Positions 9,761-19,629 of a DNA stretch of 64,000 nt are shown one piece after another. A model generated the notes under the pieces. The model was not told where the DNA came from. It was given only the letters and a program-made list of their open reading frames with translations, and did not search any database. Each line of letters starts with the position of its first letter. The stretch's first letter is position 1. The position numbers and the translations under genes were made by a program. This DNA is from Aureibaculum sp. 2308TA14-22 (GTDB lineage: Bacteria > Bacteroidota > Bacteroidia > Flavobacteriales > Flavobacteriaceae), in the NCBI RefSeq assembly GCF_040538665.1, contig NZ_JBEWXT010000001.1, positions 372,001-436,000 on the forward strand, read 5' to 3'.

Positions 9761-9952
9761 TTATATAACTTTCACATTTACTGCGTTTAAACCTTTTCTT
9801 CCTTCCTGTAAATCAAATTCAACTTCATCGCCTTCGCGTACTTCATCGATTAATCCAGAAATGTGAACGAAATGTTCTTGATTTGAACCTTCTTCAGTTA
9901 TAAAACCAAATCCTTTGGCGTCATTGAAGAATTTTACTGTTCCTTTACTCAT
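9761..9952 (-). CDS. Cold-shock domain protein (CspA family)
   Basis: A 63-residue single-domain OB-fold RNA chaperone. RNP1 is KGFGFI (residues 13-18) and RNP2 is HFVHIS (residues 27-32). These are the aromatic and basic residues that bind single-stranded nucleic acid. It starts with the standard MSKGTVKFFNDAKGFG. At 63 residues it is slightly shorter than E. coli CspA (70), as is usual in Bacteroidota. It has its own terminator. Members of the family are controlled post-transcriptionally through the leader, but the upstream sequence is only an AT-rich leader and shows no recognisable cold-shock box. Confidence 0.95.
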   Translation of the reverse strand: MSKGTVKFFNDAKGFGFITEEGSNQEHFVHISGLIDEVREGDEVEFDLQEGRKGLNAVNVKVI

Positions 9953-10008
9953 TTTTATTATAATTTAATATTAATTACTTAGCTGTAGTCAATTATGATG
10001 CCAAGAAA

Positions 10009-11184
10009 TTAGTTGAGTAATGCTAACTCTGGAATTTTAATGTTTAGTTTTTTAAAATCATTATATGAAATGCCGTTTATTAGGTTTTTTGGAATTTTAG
10101 ATTTTATTTCACGTAAATCATTTTCAAATAATGAATCTAAAGGCTTTTTAAAAACCCTTAAGGCTTCATGATTTCGTATTTTATTTATAGAATTATTTTC
10201 AATATTCATTAATTCTAAATAATTTTTATAGTTTGATTCGTCATCATATAAAATGATAAAATGTCTTTCTGTTTTATAGTTCTTTTCTATTAGGATTGAT
10301 AATTCCTTTTTAGAAATTTTTTGAGTGTCAAAATAAAGTTCATTTTTTATTAATGATATTATATTTCGATTGTTACTGTCAATTACTGTTCTAAGTGATG
10401 GTTCGGGTGGAGGCGGCAATAACATCCGCTCTGTATCATTTCTCTGAATTAATCTTTCTTCAACAAAATCGTTTAAGTATACATAAATATACTCTTTCGA
10501 AGTTAATATCTTGTCGCCATCTTTAAGGTAATAATCAATATTATTAATTAGTTTGACTTTTCTAACATTATTAGTTCTGCAATAATAAAAAATTTCATTG
10601 AGGCTTTTCATTTTCGAGTTTTTATCCGCAGTTAATGATATGCCCATAATAATATAATCGTGCGGACTATGAGAAAATAGAAACGATCTTAACTCTTTAA
10701 ATTCAGCTATTCTGTCATTTAATTGTAAAGCAAATTCATTAGAATTTATTTTTTTTCCAAAAATTACATAATTTGTAAGGTTTTGATTACTAATTGGTGC
10801 TTCTTTGAGTATTTTAAATTTATCTATATTTTCTATTTTTGGGTATTCTATTGATAGTTTATTTGTGTCAAATTCATTATAAAAGCCGTAACCTTTTTTA
10901 ATATATGTTGAGTTGTTAAAATATAACAAAGAATCGTCTTCTACTCTTGTTTTAAACTTTTCACCAAATAACTCAAGCTCGTTCACATGAAGTTTTAAAC
11001 TTTCTGAATATTCTTTTACAAATGGATAAGAAGATATTGAAATAGAATCTTTTGTGATTATTATTTTCTCAGCTGCATTTTCATCCTCAGAATAAGGATA
11101 TGTCATCAGCCACTCACCATAATATTTTTCTTTATTAGTGCATGAAACAATCAGAACTATAATAAGAACCAGATATTTCTTCAT
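10009..11184 (-). CDS. Hypothetical lipoprotein
   Basis: About 391 residues from the ATG at 11184. A longer reading frame opens at 11253, but its first 23 residues look like translated leader. From 11184 the product begins MKKYLVLIIVLIVSCTNKEK, a lipoprotein signal with C15 as the lipidated residue, so this start is preferred. The rest is a mature protein rich in asparagine, lysine and glutamate with no domain I recognise. There is a proline-rich stretch (LLPPPPEPSLRTV) near residue 265. Probably anchored to the outer or inner membrane. Function unknown. Confidence 0.7.
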   Translation of the reverse strand: MKKYLVLIIVLIVSCTNKEKYYGEWLMTYPYSEDENAAEKIIITKDSISISSYPFVKEYSESLKLHVNELELFGEKFKTRVEDDSLLYFNNSTYIKKGYGFYNEFDTNKLSIEYPKIENIDKFKILKEAPISNQNLTNYVIFGKKINSNEFALQLNDRIAEFKELRSFLFSHSPHDYIIMGISLTADKNSKMKSLNEIFYYCRTNNVRKVKLINNIDYYLKDGDKILTSKEYIYVYLNDFVEERLIQRNDTERMLLPPPPEPSLRTVIDSNNRNIISLIKNELYFDTQKISKKELSILIEKNYKTERHFIILYDDESNYKNYLELMNIENNSINKIRNHEALRVFKKPLDSLFENDLREIKSKIPKNLINGISYNDFKKLNIKIPELALLN

Positions 11185-11262
11185 TCTAAAATGAGCATTT
11201 ATTAAAACACTTATAAAGTTAAAACAATATCTGACAAATGCAATGTTATACACCCCAATATT

Positions 11263-11336
11263 GCCTCCCCATTTCTGCGTGTCGCCGCAGCTTTAGCAGA
11301 GGCACTCGGGGAGGGCTAGTCCCGATAGCCATCGGG
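11263..11336. repeat. GC-rich inverted repeats, including a CCCGATAGC-type palindrome
   Basis: CCTCCCC near 11264 pairs with GGGGAGG at 11308-11314, and CCCGATAGCCATCGGG at 11321-11336 is nearly self-complementary. The block is far more GC-rich than its surroundings. It lies just past the stop of the alpha-2-macroglobulin gene, where it could act as a terminator. The CCCGATAG core is one of the dispersed palindromes of this window. Confidence 0.55.
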
Positions 11337-11345
11337 AGGGGCTTC

Positions 11346-14300
11346 TTACTGAACACTAACCCTAACCCCCTCACTATGACTACTAAACTCCGGTGCATAC
11401 ATACTCTGTATGGTGGTAATACCATTTGAGAAATCGCCTTTGTTATTGACACGTAAGTCGTATTCAAAAACATAAACGCCTTTGGGTAAATAGTCAAAAA
11501 AGAAATTGGTGGCCGCATCTTTGGTGCTTTCGTAATAGCCCAGGTTATCTTGCCATTTGTATTGCGATAATACATTTACAGGTTCAAAACCAGCAGCACG
11601 CATGTCTTTCATATGTACAAATTCCATAGTTCTATCTACCTTAAGTTCTATACGAACGCTAACTAAATCGCCCAATTGTAAATCGGTGTTTTCGTTTATT
11701 GCCGTGAGTTCTTCGCCTTTGTCAGTATTCTTTTTAAGGAACAGTTTTTTGGACAATTGCAACGGTGTTTTAGCTGAGGTAATTTTATCCATATCCTCAA
11801 AATATTGCCAATATAAGGCACCCCAAGCTACACCTTCGGTTTTCTTGCTCAACGTTACTGTTGCCATGTCTTCTTTAATTTCATCGCCTTTCCAAGAAGT
11901 TTTAAAATAGCCCGTTCCGGCTTCTACTTTGGTGTCTTCCAATTGTAGTGGATCTATTTTTTGATCGCCGATGGTTATTCCTACAAACTCGGTTACTTCC
12001 AGCCAATCCGTGCCTTGTAATAATAAGGCATAAACGGCTTCGGTAGTGGCTTTTGTGGTTTTCCAGCCGTTGGTTTGCTTGTTTTTTAGCAACCAAACTT
12101 TCAGTTCGTCAATGGTCTTTACATCGCCTTCCACTTCGGTAAACGCTTCAATTAATAACGCTTGTGTTTCAATTGGTGCTTGATACCAATACCAACTTGA
12201 GGTATTTTCTTTCCAGTACATTCCCAATTCTTCACTCGTAATTGCATTTTCTTTTAGCGAAGCAATAATTTTATTAGCTACATCCGTTTTATCATTTCGT
12301 TTTGCGATTAAGGAAATCATTCCTTTGGTATATAAATTTTTGTTGTCCAACCAAAATTCATAAGACTGATTTCTATAATAATCAACTGCAGTCTGCACGT
12401 TTTTACGGATAGGAATGTCCTTGTAAAAACTTCGCATGTACAAATACTGGATTTGAAAATGGTGGGTATGATTGCTCGCCCAAAATTCTTTTACCAAACG
12501 CTCTCCTTCTTTTTTGGTTTTGGCTCTTGCCTTAATTCTTCTCGCTTGTTTTTTTAACTCATTGTAATCGGATAAAATTTCATCATCTAAAAATTTGACG
12601 GCTTTTTTAAGCATTTGTTTAGATTCAGGATTAGCAACACCCAATTTGTTTAAATGCCCAAATCCAGAAGCAATATGCTGTGTGATATATCGATTGGGAT
12701 ATCTTGCCCCTTTAAACCAAGGGAATCCGCCATTGCCCATTTGCATTTGTTCCAATTTACGTAAGGCTGAGGCCAATTCGTTTTTCATTTTATTCAAGTC
12801 GAATAATAAGGCAATTCGCTTTTTCTGTTCGGTTTCAGACTGAGCATCACGTAACCAAGGGGTTTCTTGAATAATGAGCGATTTTAATTCCTGATTTTTC
12901 TCTAAATTAGAAACTAAAGCGTCGGCCGACGCCCATTGGTTAAATACTTCTTGAATACGTGGATTTGAATTCGCAATATGGCTAGCCAATGCATTTGCGT
13001 AATACCTAGAAAAGGTTTGTTCTGCACATTCATACGGATATTCCATCAAATACGGCAAGGCTTGAACGGCATACCAAGCAGGGTTTGATGTAATCTCCAA
13101 ACTCAAATTATGGTGTTTTAAGCTGGTTGAAGTGTTGTTCTTTAACTTATCCAAAGTAAAAGTCCTTGTTTCGTTAGAACGCAACCACATTGGTAAAGTT
13201 TCGGTAACCAACATTCTGTTTGACAATACAGGTAGAGCATTTTCCTCACCATCGGTAAAATCACCCGCTTTAGCAACAATTTTATATTTAACTGCTTGTA
13301 CATCAAAAGGAATTTTTAATGTCCAACTTACGTTGGCATTGCCTTTGGCATCAACGGTAAAAGTTTTTCGGTTATCAGCATTCCCTAATTTCGCATCAAT
13401 CGGTTTATCCGTTAATGCGTCAAACAATTGTAATTCGCTAATACCATCTAATTTATTTTCTGTTAGATTAGAGATTTTTGAAGCAAAAACAATTTCATCG
13501 CCTTCACGTAAAAACCGTGGTGGATTTGGCATTACCATCAATTCTTTCTGCGTAACAGTTGACAATTGCATTTGTGCAGATGCCATGTCTTTGGTATGAG
13601 CCAATAGATTTAAATTCCATCGTGTTAAACTTTCAGGAATGGTGAAATTAAAACTTACATTGCCTTCTGCATCTGTTTTTAAATGCGGATAAAAGAACGC
13701 CGTTTCCTGTAAATTTTTACGAGCTACTATTCCTTTTAGAGATTGTTTTCCACCTTTATTCTGATCTCTTTCGTCACCGCTCGTTCTTCCTTCTTTATTT
13801 TTTTCGGCATCTTTTCCTCCACGAGGGCTCATCATTGGTACATCTTCCGAAATCATCTCCTCTTCAACATCTGATTCGTTGGCCTCGACTTGAATTCCGG
13901 CAACCTTACCAGATAAGGCATTTGTTACAGAATAACTTAATGATTTTTTCTCTCGTCTTACTCCCATTGCGGTCACAACTACTTCATCTAAGACATCAGA
14001 CGCATTCAGTACTATATTATACACATTATCTTTTTTAACTGTAATTTCTGAAGTGTTCATTCCTACAAAAGAGAAAACCAACTTTTCGCCTTGTTCGGCT
14101 TTGATTTTAAAATTGCCATCAAAATCGGTAATAACACCTTTAGAAGTTCCTTTTACAATAACATTTACACCAGGCAAAGCACCAGAATCGTCGGATACTT
14201 TTCCGTAGATATACCCTTTTTCTTTTTTAGAATCGTTATAAGATGTAACTCTATCTGGAGCATGTTTTCTTCTGATTGTATTCAAATAATTATTATTAAA

Positions 14301-17300
14301 CCAACTGTTGGTTAAGCTAAACCCAAACCAATTCAGTTGGTCGTATCGTTGATTAGAATAGCCATAATAATTATAATTTTTTTGTTCTATTCTAAAATTG
14401 GTATTCCCAAAACTATGATTTGCCGTACTTTGGTTGTATTGGTAAAAATACCGTTGATTTAAGGGACTAAAATACCAGTTGTGCGGTCTAAAGGCATCTA
14501 ATGAAGCATCATACATAGAGGCTAATACTTCAGCAGCTACTTTGTCTTTTTTGTCTCCTTTAATTTTAAAACTCCATGTTTCGTTCTGACCAGGTTGTAA
14601 TTTATCTCTAAACGTGGTCGTTTCAATAGACAACTTCTTTTTAGGATAAGGCACATTTATATTAATGTTGCCATTGCTAAATGCATTATTGTTTACCAAT
14701 TGATATTGTATGGAAAATCCACCCAAATCATCCTGTTTTACTGGTATTGAAATGGTTTTAATCTCGTTAGACAGCTTTATAACTTTAGTATCAACGATGC
14801 TATATTTTTTAACAGTTGTAAGTGTTATCGATACATTTTCTGATGCTGAACCTAGTTGTAATTTTACAAACTCGTTAGGTTTGTATTCGTTCTTGTTAGT
14901 TTTTACAAAAAGCAGTTGATTATCAGCTACCACTTTTTCTTTTGCAGTAAATACATCAAAGCGGAACTCGTCTCTTACCGCTTGTTTGAATTTATCTTCA
15001 CTCTCGGTGATAACAATATATTTTCCAGAAACCCATTTGCTAATATTTTTCAGCTTAATTTCCTTCTCTTTTTCGGTATCAAAAGTGGTTTCAAAAACAA
15101 GCTTTCCTTGTTTCCATGTATTAGGGTCATTCTCCTTTTGATAAGCTTCATGTGGGAATAACTTTTTAAATTCCTCTTCTGAAAAAGATTGATAATCTGG
15201 AGCTTCCCAAGGTCTTACTCTTAACACATGTTTAGGAGCAATTAATTTATAAATTTTTAAACTGCCTTTTGCGGGAACAAATTCACCATTCAAATTGTTA
15301 GATTGTAAATTAATAACATGGTTTTTATCATATTTTTCCAATGGAGCAGACATAGCAATTGCCAAAGTTAAGGCGTGATAACCTACATTAACTGTGGTTT
15401 CTGTACTTCGTGTTTCCCCATTAATATCGGTAACATCTGCCGAAACTCTATAATTAAAAGTGGGCTGATTGCTAGGGTCTATACTTGAATCAGGAATCGC
15501 TTTAAACTTAATTTTATAATTACCACTAGCATCGGTAGTCGTTTCGCCATGCGTTATTTCTTGAGATTCTGAACTGTACCTATAATCATTATAGTACCAC
15601 CAACACCACCTTGGAAATTGAGCCGTTCTAAATACGCGATAAGTTACTTTAGCGTTAGTAATGGTGCTTCCTGCAAAAGCATTTGCAATACCGTTAACGG
15701 TGACCGTATCATTTACTCTATACGTTTCAGATACTGGTTTAAATTCGGTTTCAAATTTTGGGCGTTTATACTCTTCAACTGAAAAATGTGTACTTCCACC
15801 AAGGCTATTTCCAAAATAATAGCCAGAAGAGACTAAAATATTAAAATTACCCGTCAACCCTGTATTTGGTAGCACAAATTCCCCACTAAAAGAACCAAAT
15901 TCATTGGTTTTTAATGATAGCGATTTCACTTCCTGATAGTTAACATCATTTAATTTTACTGTTACCTGTTGGTTTTCGATAGCATGCGATTTGTTGTTTT
16001 CCATAGCCACGGCAATCCCCTTAAAATGAACTGTTTGTCCCGGTCTGTATATGCTTCTGTCCGTAAATAAAAAGATTCGCGACGATTTGTTTTCGGTTAA
16101 TTTACGTTTACGATTTTCATACATATAATACTCACCAAAAATGGCTTTATCATTTTTATGATTTACTGTAATAATTACATTGTTTCTATAAACAGTGTTC
16201 TTAAAATGTACTTGACCTTTGCTATCACTAATTAGATTTTTATTAATAGGTTTGTTATATCTACCTGCGTTATAATTTCTAATATTTACTTTGGCGTCTT
16301 GCAAGGGTTTCCCCGTATTTCTATCTACAACCTGATAAATATTTTTACCCTCCAGTTTGTTTTCAATCAAAGCAATATTTGATACTTGTGTAAAAGTGTA
16401 CCCGTAAGTGAATTTTTCAGAAATACTCTTGTTTGTAGAAGTAAAAATCATGTAATTACCGCCTTCTAATTCGGGTAAAAGTACTTCGGTATTATGTTGC
16501 AAGTAATCGCTTTCATTTTTTAAGTTGGCGTTCCATTTTTTAACAACTTTCAGCTTTCTTATAAAGGCAATTTTCTTATCGTCTTGATAGATTTCGTTAA
16601 ATTTTCTTTGTTGACTTTTGGAAATTTTTAATGCGGTAAAATAAAGTTGCTCAGTATTTTTATAATTTACCAATAAGCGTGCGGGTTTATTAATGGGAAT
16701 AAACTTTTCAGCCGTAATTTGCAAACTCGGATTTAAAATTTGACTTTGTAAACTTTTACATTTTTCCGCTCCAGTTGATTTTGGAAAACGAGCTATAGCC
16801 TTTTCACAAATTTTTAAGGCTTCTTGTCGTTTCCACTGATTGGTATTCTTTATAGGGTCGTAAGCACTTGCTTCGTTATCAAGATATACAGCAATTTTAT
16901 AGTCAATTTCTGCAACAATTTCATGTTCGTTATACTGTTCTTTAAGTGCGTTTAAGGTTTGTAAATAAACTTCATCTTTAGTATTAAAAGTTGCATTGGC
17001 TCGGACAAAATCTAAGCGTTCTAAGGTTAATGTAACCAAAGCAGCTGGGTCTTTGTCCTTAAGATGTGCCAAGGTCAAGTTTTTGTACAATCGCAAGGCA
17101 TGTAATTGTTGCGATAAGCTATCTTTGGCATACAATTGATTCTTTACAAATTCGGAGTTCGGTGCCAATAACTCAGGATTGTCAATTTCAAACTTATACG
17201 ACGGACGGTTTAAATTACGCTCGTCCGTTTTGTAAAAATCAATGGCCCTATGTGCCAAAAAATCATATAATGTAGGTCTATATGTTTTTGAATTTTCTTG

Positions 17301-17840
17301 AGGATGTAAAATAGAATTGAACTGCTTTAAATCGGTTTCTTGCAGAGAAATGGCACTTTCTAAAGATGCCTGAAAATGACTATGTGTTTCTTCAAAAATA
17401 GTTTGTAAATCCCAGGTTCTAAAATCGGTAGAATCTACTTTTTTAGCCGTATTTGTCCTGTTGTAAAACTTCCATCGGTTTTGCTGAAAATACTGCCAAT
17501 AAATATCGGCAATAATACTTTCCAGTACATTTTTTGCAGGAAAAGGAAGACTTGCCTTTTCTTTCTTTAATCTTTTGATAATTTCCAATTGGGCATCTTC
17601 CTCAAGTGTTAACGCAAATTTTGACTTATACAATAAGGTTTTTATCAGTTGAGGATTATTCTTATCCTTTTTTGCTTTTTTATAAATCTTTTCAACTTCC
17701 GCTAAGGCAGATTTTGGTAAACCTTCAATTTCAAAGGACTCCACTTTATACCAATCTTTCGAATAATTATCGGAATATTGAGCTTTTAAAGTGGTTGAAA
17801 ATAAGAGTATCATTGTTAAAATTGCGATTGATTTTTGCAT
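11346..17840 (-). CDS. Alpha-2-macroglobulin family protein with embedded SusC-like CarboxypepD_reg segment
   Basis: A 2164-residue exported protein with signal peptide MQKSIAILTMILLFSTTLKAQ. Macroglobulin domains begin around residues 490-700, including the MG2 hallmark RSIYRPGQTVHFKG near residue 590. The bait/A2M region begins around residue 1380 (ETAFFYPHLKTDAEGNVSF). The thioester motif CAEQ is at residues 1605-1608, consistent with covalent protease trapping. It is followed by an alpha-alpha toroid. Unusually, residues about 1205-1320 carry a CarboxypepD_reg domain (GYIYGKVSDDSGALPGVNV) followed by DEVVVTAMGVRREKKSLSYS and SGKVAGIQV. These are signatures normally found at the start of SusC/TonB receptors. 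A basic, glycine-rich linker follows. It may act as a periplasmic protease inhibitor or colonisation factor, which is inference from the family. No PBP1C partner gene is adjacent. Confidence 0.92.
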   Translation of the reverse strand: MQKSIAILTMILLFSTTLKAQYSDNYSKDWYKVESFEIEGLPKSALAEVEKIYKKAKKDKNNPQLIKTLLYKSKFALTLEEDAQLEIIKRLKKEKASLPFPAKNVLESIIADIYWQYFQQNRWKFYNRTNTAKKVDSTDFRTWDLQTIFEETHSHFQASLESAISLQETDLKQFNSILHPQENSKTYRPTLYDFLAHRAIDFYKTDERNLNRPSYKFEIDNPELLAPNSEFVKNQLYAKDSLSQQLHALRLYKNLTLAHLKDKDPAALVTLTLERLDFVRANATFNTKDEVYLQTLNALKEQYNEHEIVAEIDYKIAVYLDNEASAYDPIKNTNQWKRQEALKICEKAIARFPKSTGAEKCKSLQSQILNPSLQITAEKFIPINKPARLLVNYKNTEQLYFTALKISKSQQRKFNEIYQDDKKIAFIRKLKVVKKWNANLKNESDYLQHNTEVLLPELEGGNYMIFTSTNKSISEKFTYGYTFTQVSNIALIENKLEGKNIYQVVDRNTGKPLQDAKVNIRNYNAGRYNKPINKNLISDSKGQVHFKNTVYRNNVIITVNHKNDKAIFGEYYMYENRKRKLTENKSSRIFLFTDRSIYRPGQTVHFKGIAVAMENNKSHAIENQQVTVKLNDVNYQEVKSLSLKTNEFGSFSGEFVLPNTGLTGNFNILVSSGYYFGNSLGGSTHFSVEEYKRPKFETEFKPVSETYRVNDTVTVNGIANAFAGSTITNAKVTYRVFRTAQFPRWCWWYYNDYRYSSESQEITHGETTTDASGNYKIKFKAIPDSSIDPSNQPTFNYRVSADVTDINGETRSTETTVNVGYHALTLAIAMSAPLEKYDKNHVINLQSNNLNGEFVPAKGSLKIYKLIAPKHVLRVRPWEAPDYQSFSEEEFKKLFPHEAYQKENDPNTWKQGKLVFETTFDTEKEKEIKLKNISKWVSGKYIVITESEDKFKQAVRDEFRFDVFTAKEKVVADNQLLFVKTNKNEYKPNEFVKLQLGSASENVSITLTTVKKYSIVDTKVIKLSNEIKTISIPVKQDDLGGFSIQYQLVNNNAFSNGNININVPYPKKKLSIETTTFRDKLQPGQNETWSFKIKGDKKDKVAAEVLASMYDASLDAFRPHNWYFSPLNQRYFYQYNQSTANHSFGNTNFRIEQKNYNYYGYSNQRYDQLNWFGFSLTNSWFNNNYLNTIRRKHAPDRVTSYNDSKKEKGYIYGKVSDDSGALPGVNVIVKGTSKGVITDFDGNFKIKAEQGEKLVFSFVGMNTSEITVKKDNVYNIVLNASDVLDEVVVTAMGVRREKKSLSYSVTNALSGKVAGIQVEANESDVEEEMISEDVPMMSPRGGKDAEKNKEGRTSGDERDQNKGGKQSLKGIVARKNLQETAFFYPHLKTDAEGNVSFNFTIPESLTRWNLNLLAHTKDMASAQMQLSTVTQKELMVMPNPPRFLREGDEIVFASKISNLTENKLDGISELQLFDALTDKPIDAKLGNADNRKTFTVDAKGNANVSWTLKIPFDVQAVKYKIVAKAGDFTDGEENALPVLSNRMLVTETLPMWLRSNETRTFTLDKLKNNTSTSLKHHNLSLEITSNPAWYAVQALPYLMEYPYECAEQTFSRYYANALASHIANSNPRIQEVFNQWASADALVSNLEKNQELKSLIIQETPWLRDAQSETEQKKRIALLFDLNKMKNELASALRKLEQMQMGNGGFPWFKGARYPNRYITQHIASGFGHLNKLGVANPESKQMLKKAVKFLDDEILSDYNELKKQARRIKARAKTKKEGERLVKEFWASNHTHHFQIQYLYMRSFYKDIPIRKNVQTAVDYYRNQSYEFWLDNKNLYTKGMISLIAKRNDKTDVANKIIASLKENAITSEELGMYWKENTSSWYWYQAPIETQALLIEAFTEVEGDVKTIDELKVWLLKNKQTNGWKTTKATTEAVYALLLQGTDWLEVTEFVGITIGDQKIDPLQLEDTKVEAGTGYFKTSWKGDEIKEDMATVTLSKKTEGVAWGALYWQYFEDMDKITSAKTPLQLSKKLFLKKNTDKGEELTAINENTDLQLGDLVSVRIELKVDRTMEFVHMKDMRAAGFEPVNVLSQYKWQDNLGYYESTKDAATNFFFDYLPKGVYVFEYDLRVNNKGDFSNGITTIQSMYAPEFSSHSEGVRVSVQ

Positions 17841-17961
17841 AACATTTTGTTTTAAATAACAAATAACAGTTGAATAACCTAAAAATACAATTTATATTGA
17901 GTAAACAAGACTTTTCAATAAGTTAAGTGGCTTTTTGATTGAGCGGTTACATTTCAAATTC

Positions 17962-17969
17962 TATATTTG
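17962..17969 (+). promoter_or_regulatory. Flavobacterial -7 promoter motif deciding the downstream start
   Basis: TATATTTG matches TAnnTTTG, with a TTG about 20 bases upstream (near 17936). Transcription would begin around 17975, so translation must start at the ATG at 17986 and not at the in-frame ATG at 17935, which lies upstream of the promoter. Confidence 0.6.
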
Positions 17970-17985
17970 CATTTTAATCTTTATA

Positions 17986-18543
17986 ATGATTTTGGAGCAA
18001 GAATTATACCAACAAACCAAACATGCAACACGCGTTGTAATTGAAGGTAATATTAAAAAAAATGCCCTAACAAAGATGGTGTTGCACGTTATGGACTATT
18101 GTGACAAAACGGTTGATTATGTAATCAAAGATTCCAAACAGATAGCCCATAATGAATTTATTGTTATTGAAGCTGATAAACAACCAGAACTATTACTACC
18201 CAACATAGCATTGTTAAACAGTGCTTTGCCTTCTGATTTTGAAACTGTTAAGTTTTTAAGTGCAATTACAAATGGAGGTATTTTAGTGTTTAATGAAGAG
18301 GATGAAGTACTTTCAAAATTAGTGGAAGCTTGTAGTAATACCATTAAGAAATATCCGTATCAAAAACCTAATTTTACTGTTGAAAATGGCACTTTTTCAC
18401 TAGATACTAACGAAGGAAAACTACCCTTAGAAATTGCCGACCAAAATATTGTAGAACACATTTTAGGAGCAAAATGGATTTGCCAACACATGGGTGTTGA
18501 TGAGGATGATTTTTATGAGGCGATAGGTACGTTTCGAGTTTGA
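17986..18543 (+). CDS. Short Mur-ligase-like protein (degenerate central domain)
   Basis: 185 residues from the ATG at 17986. The N-terminal block VVIEGNIKKNALTKMVLHVM aligns in shape with the Mur ligase P-loop region (GTNGKTTT...), but the glycine-lysine-threonine nucleotide-binding residues are not kept. The following segments (PELLLPNIALLNSALPSDFETVKFL, GGILVFNEEDEVLSKLVE) resemble the middle domain of UDP-MurNAc-peptide ligases. The C-terminus DEDDFYEAIGTFRV resembles the start of the Mpl C-terminal domain, where the protein then stops. I infer a truncated, probably non-catalytic paralogue. It is a lone gene between the alpha-2-macroglobulin and era, convergent with era. Confidence 0.7.
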   Translation: MILEQELYQQTKHATRVVIEGNIKKNALTKMVLHVMDYCDKTVDYVIKDSKQIAHNEFIVIEADKQPELLLPNIALLNSALPSDFETVKFLSAITNGGILVFNEEDEVLSKLVEACSNTIKKYPYQKPNFTVENGTFSLDTNEGKLPLEIADQNIVEHILGAKWICQHMGVDEDDFYEAIGTFRV

Positions 18544-18598
18544 AGTTTTGAAAATAAACGTTACTACCAACTAACCACTGCTGACTGAAAGTTAAGGA

Positions 18599-19477
18599 TT
18601 AATCCTTATACCCAAATCGCTTCAATTGATTCTGATTAGAACGCCAATCTTTATTTACCTTCACAAAAAGCTCCATATATATTTTTTTGCCAAAGAATTT
18701 TTCCAAATCGCGTCTGGCTTCCGAGCCTACACGCTTCAATCCTGCACCTTTATGTCCAATAATAATTCCTTTTTGTGAATCACGTTCTACCATAATGATG
18801 GAACGTATTTTAATAATATTAGGTTCTTCAACAAATTCTTCAGTGTCAATTTCTACAGCGTAGGGAATTTCCTTTTTATAATGCACCAATATTTTTTCGC
18901 GAATGGCCTCGTTAACAAAAAAGCGTTCAGGTTTGTCGGTCAATTGGTCTTTGGGATAAAATGCTGGCGATTCCGGTAATAGCTGCACAATATTTTCCAA
19001 TACATTTTGCACATTGAATTTTTGTAATGCAGAAATGGGAACTACACGGGCATTGGGTACTTTTTCTTGCCAATAAACCATTTGGTCTTCCAGTTCGTTT
19101 TGAGATGAGTTGTCAATCTTATTAATCAATAATAAAACGGGAATATTAGCATTGGTAATTTTCTTGAAAAAATCTTCATCTTTTAAGGCTTTTTCACCTA
19201 TTTCAACCATATAGATCAGCACATCGGCATCTTCAAAGGCAGACTTTACAAAATCCATCATAGATTCTTGTAACTCGTAAGCCGGTTTTATAATGCCCGG
19301 AGTATCCGAGAAAACAATTTGAAAATCGTCACCGTTTACAATACCTAAAATACGATGACGCGTAGTTTGTGCTTTGGAGGTGATAATTGACAGGCGTTCA
19401 CCGACAAAAGCGTTCATTAATGTTGATTTTCCAACATTTGGGTTGCCAATAATATTTACAAATCCAGCTTTGTGCAT
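18599..19477 (-). CDS. era: GTPase Era, 30S ribosome assembly factor
   Basis: 292 residues, the normal Era length. G1 is GNPNVGKST (residues 11-19), G3 is DTPG, and G4 is NKID. The C-terminal KH domain carries GIIIGHKGAGLKRVG near residue 240. Era binds the 3' end of 16S rRNA and couples ribosome maturation to GTP hydrolysis. A good TAnnTTTG promoter lies just upstream, suggesting its own transcript. Confidence 0.97.
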   Translation of the reverse strand: MHKAGFVNIIGNPNVGKSTLMNAFVGERLSIITSKAQTTRHRILGIVNGDDFQIVFSDTPGIIKPAYELQESMMDFVKSAFEDADVLIYMVEIGEKALKDEDFFKKITNANIPVLLLINKIDNSSQNELEDQMVYWQEKVPNARVVPISALQKFNVQNVLENIVQLLPESPAFYPKDQLTDKPERFFVNEAIREKILVHYKKEIPYAVEIDTEEFVEEPNIIKIRSIIMVERDSQKGIIIGHKGAGLKRVGSEARRDLEKFFGKKIYMELFVKVNKDWRSNQNQLKRFGYKD

Positions 19478-19499
19478 TGATAAAATTTAATTTATATTG

Positions 19500-19507
19500 C
19501 AAAGATA
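19500..19507 (-). promoter_or_regulatory. Flavobacterial -7 promoter motif for era
   Basis: Minus-strand TATCTTTG lies 23 bases upstream of the era ATG, a typical short leader for this group. Confidence 0.55.
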
Positions 19508-19523
19508 GGTTTAAATTACAGAA

Positions 19524-19556
19524 AGACCTCACCCATTTTCAAAACCTGTGAGGTCT
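19524..19556. repeat. Inverted repeat AGACCTCA ... TGAGGTCT
   Basis: Arms AGACCTCA (19524-19531) and TGAGGTCT (19549-19556) are perfect complements. The right part, AAAACCTGTGAGGTCT, recurs exactly around 30536-30551. It lies between the divergent genes era and the GNAT gene, and is probably a dispersed repeat. Confidence 0.5.
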
Positions 19557-19629
19557 ACAAATTAATCATAAAAACTATTATTTTTAAGCACAGTTAAGTT
19601 ATGTTTTAACTGCTAATTAGCCTTGTTAA

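Noticed and set aside
11246-11575. 109-residue minus-strand frame overlapping the end of the alpha-2-macroglobulin
   Set aside because: It shares the strand and most of its length with the alpha-2-macroglobulin gene in another frame, and runs into the GC-rich repeat. It has no family features.
17935-17985. Upstream start of the Mur-like gene at 17935
   Set aside because: It lies upstream of the TATATTTG promoter at 17962-17969, so it would not be on the transcript.
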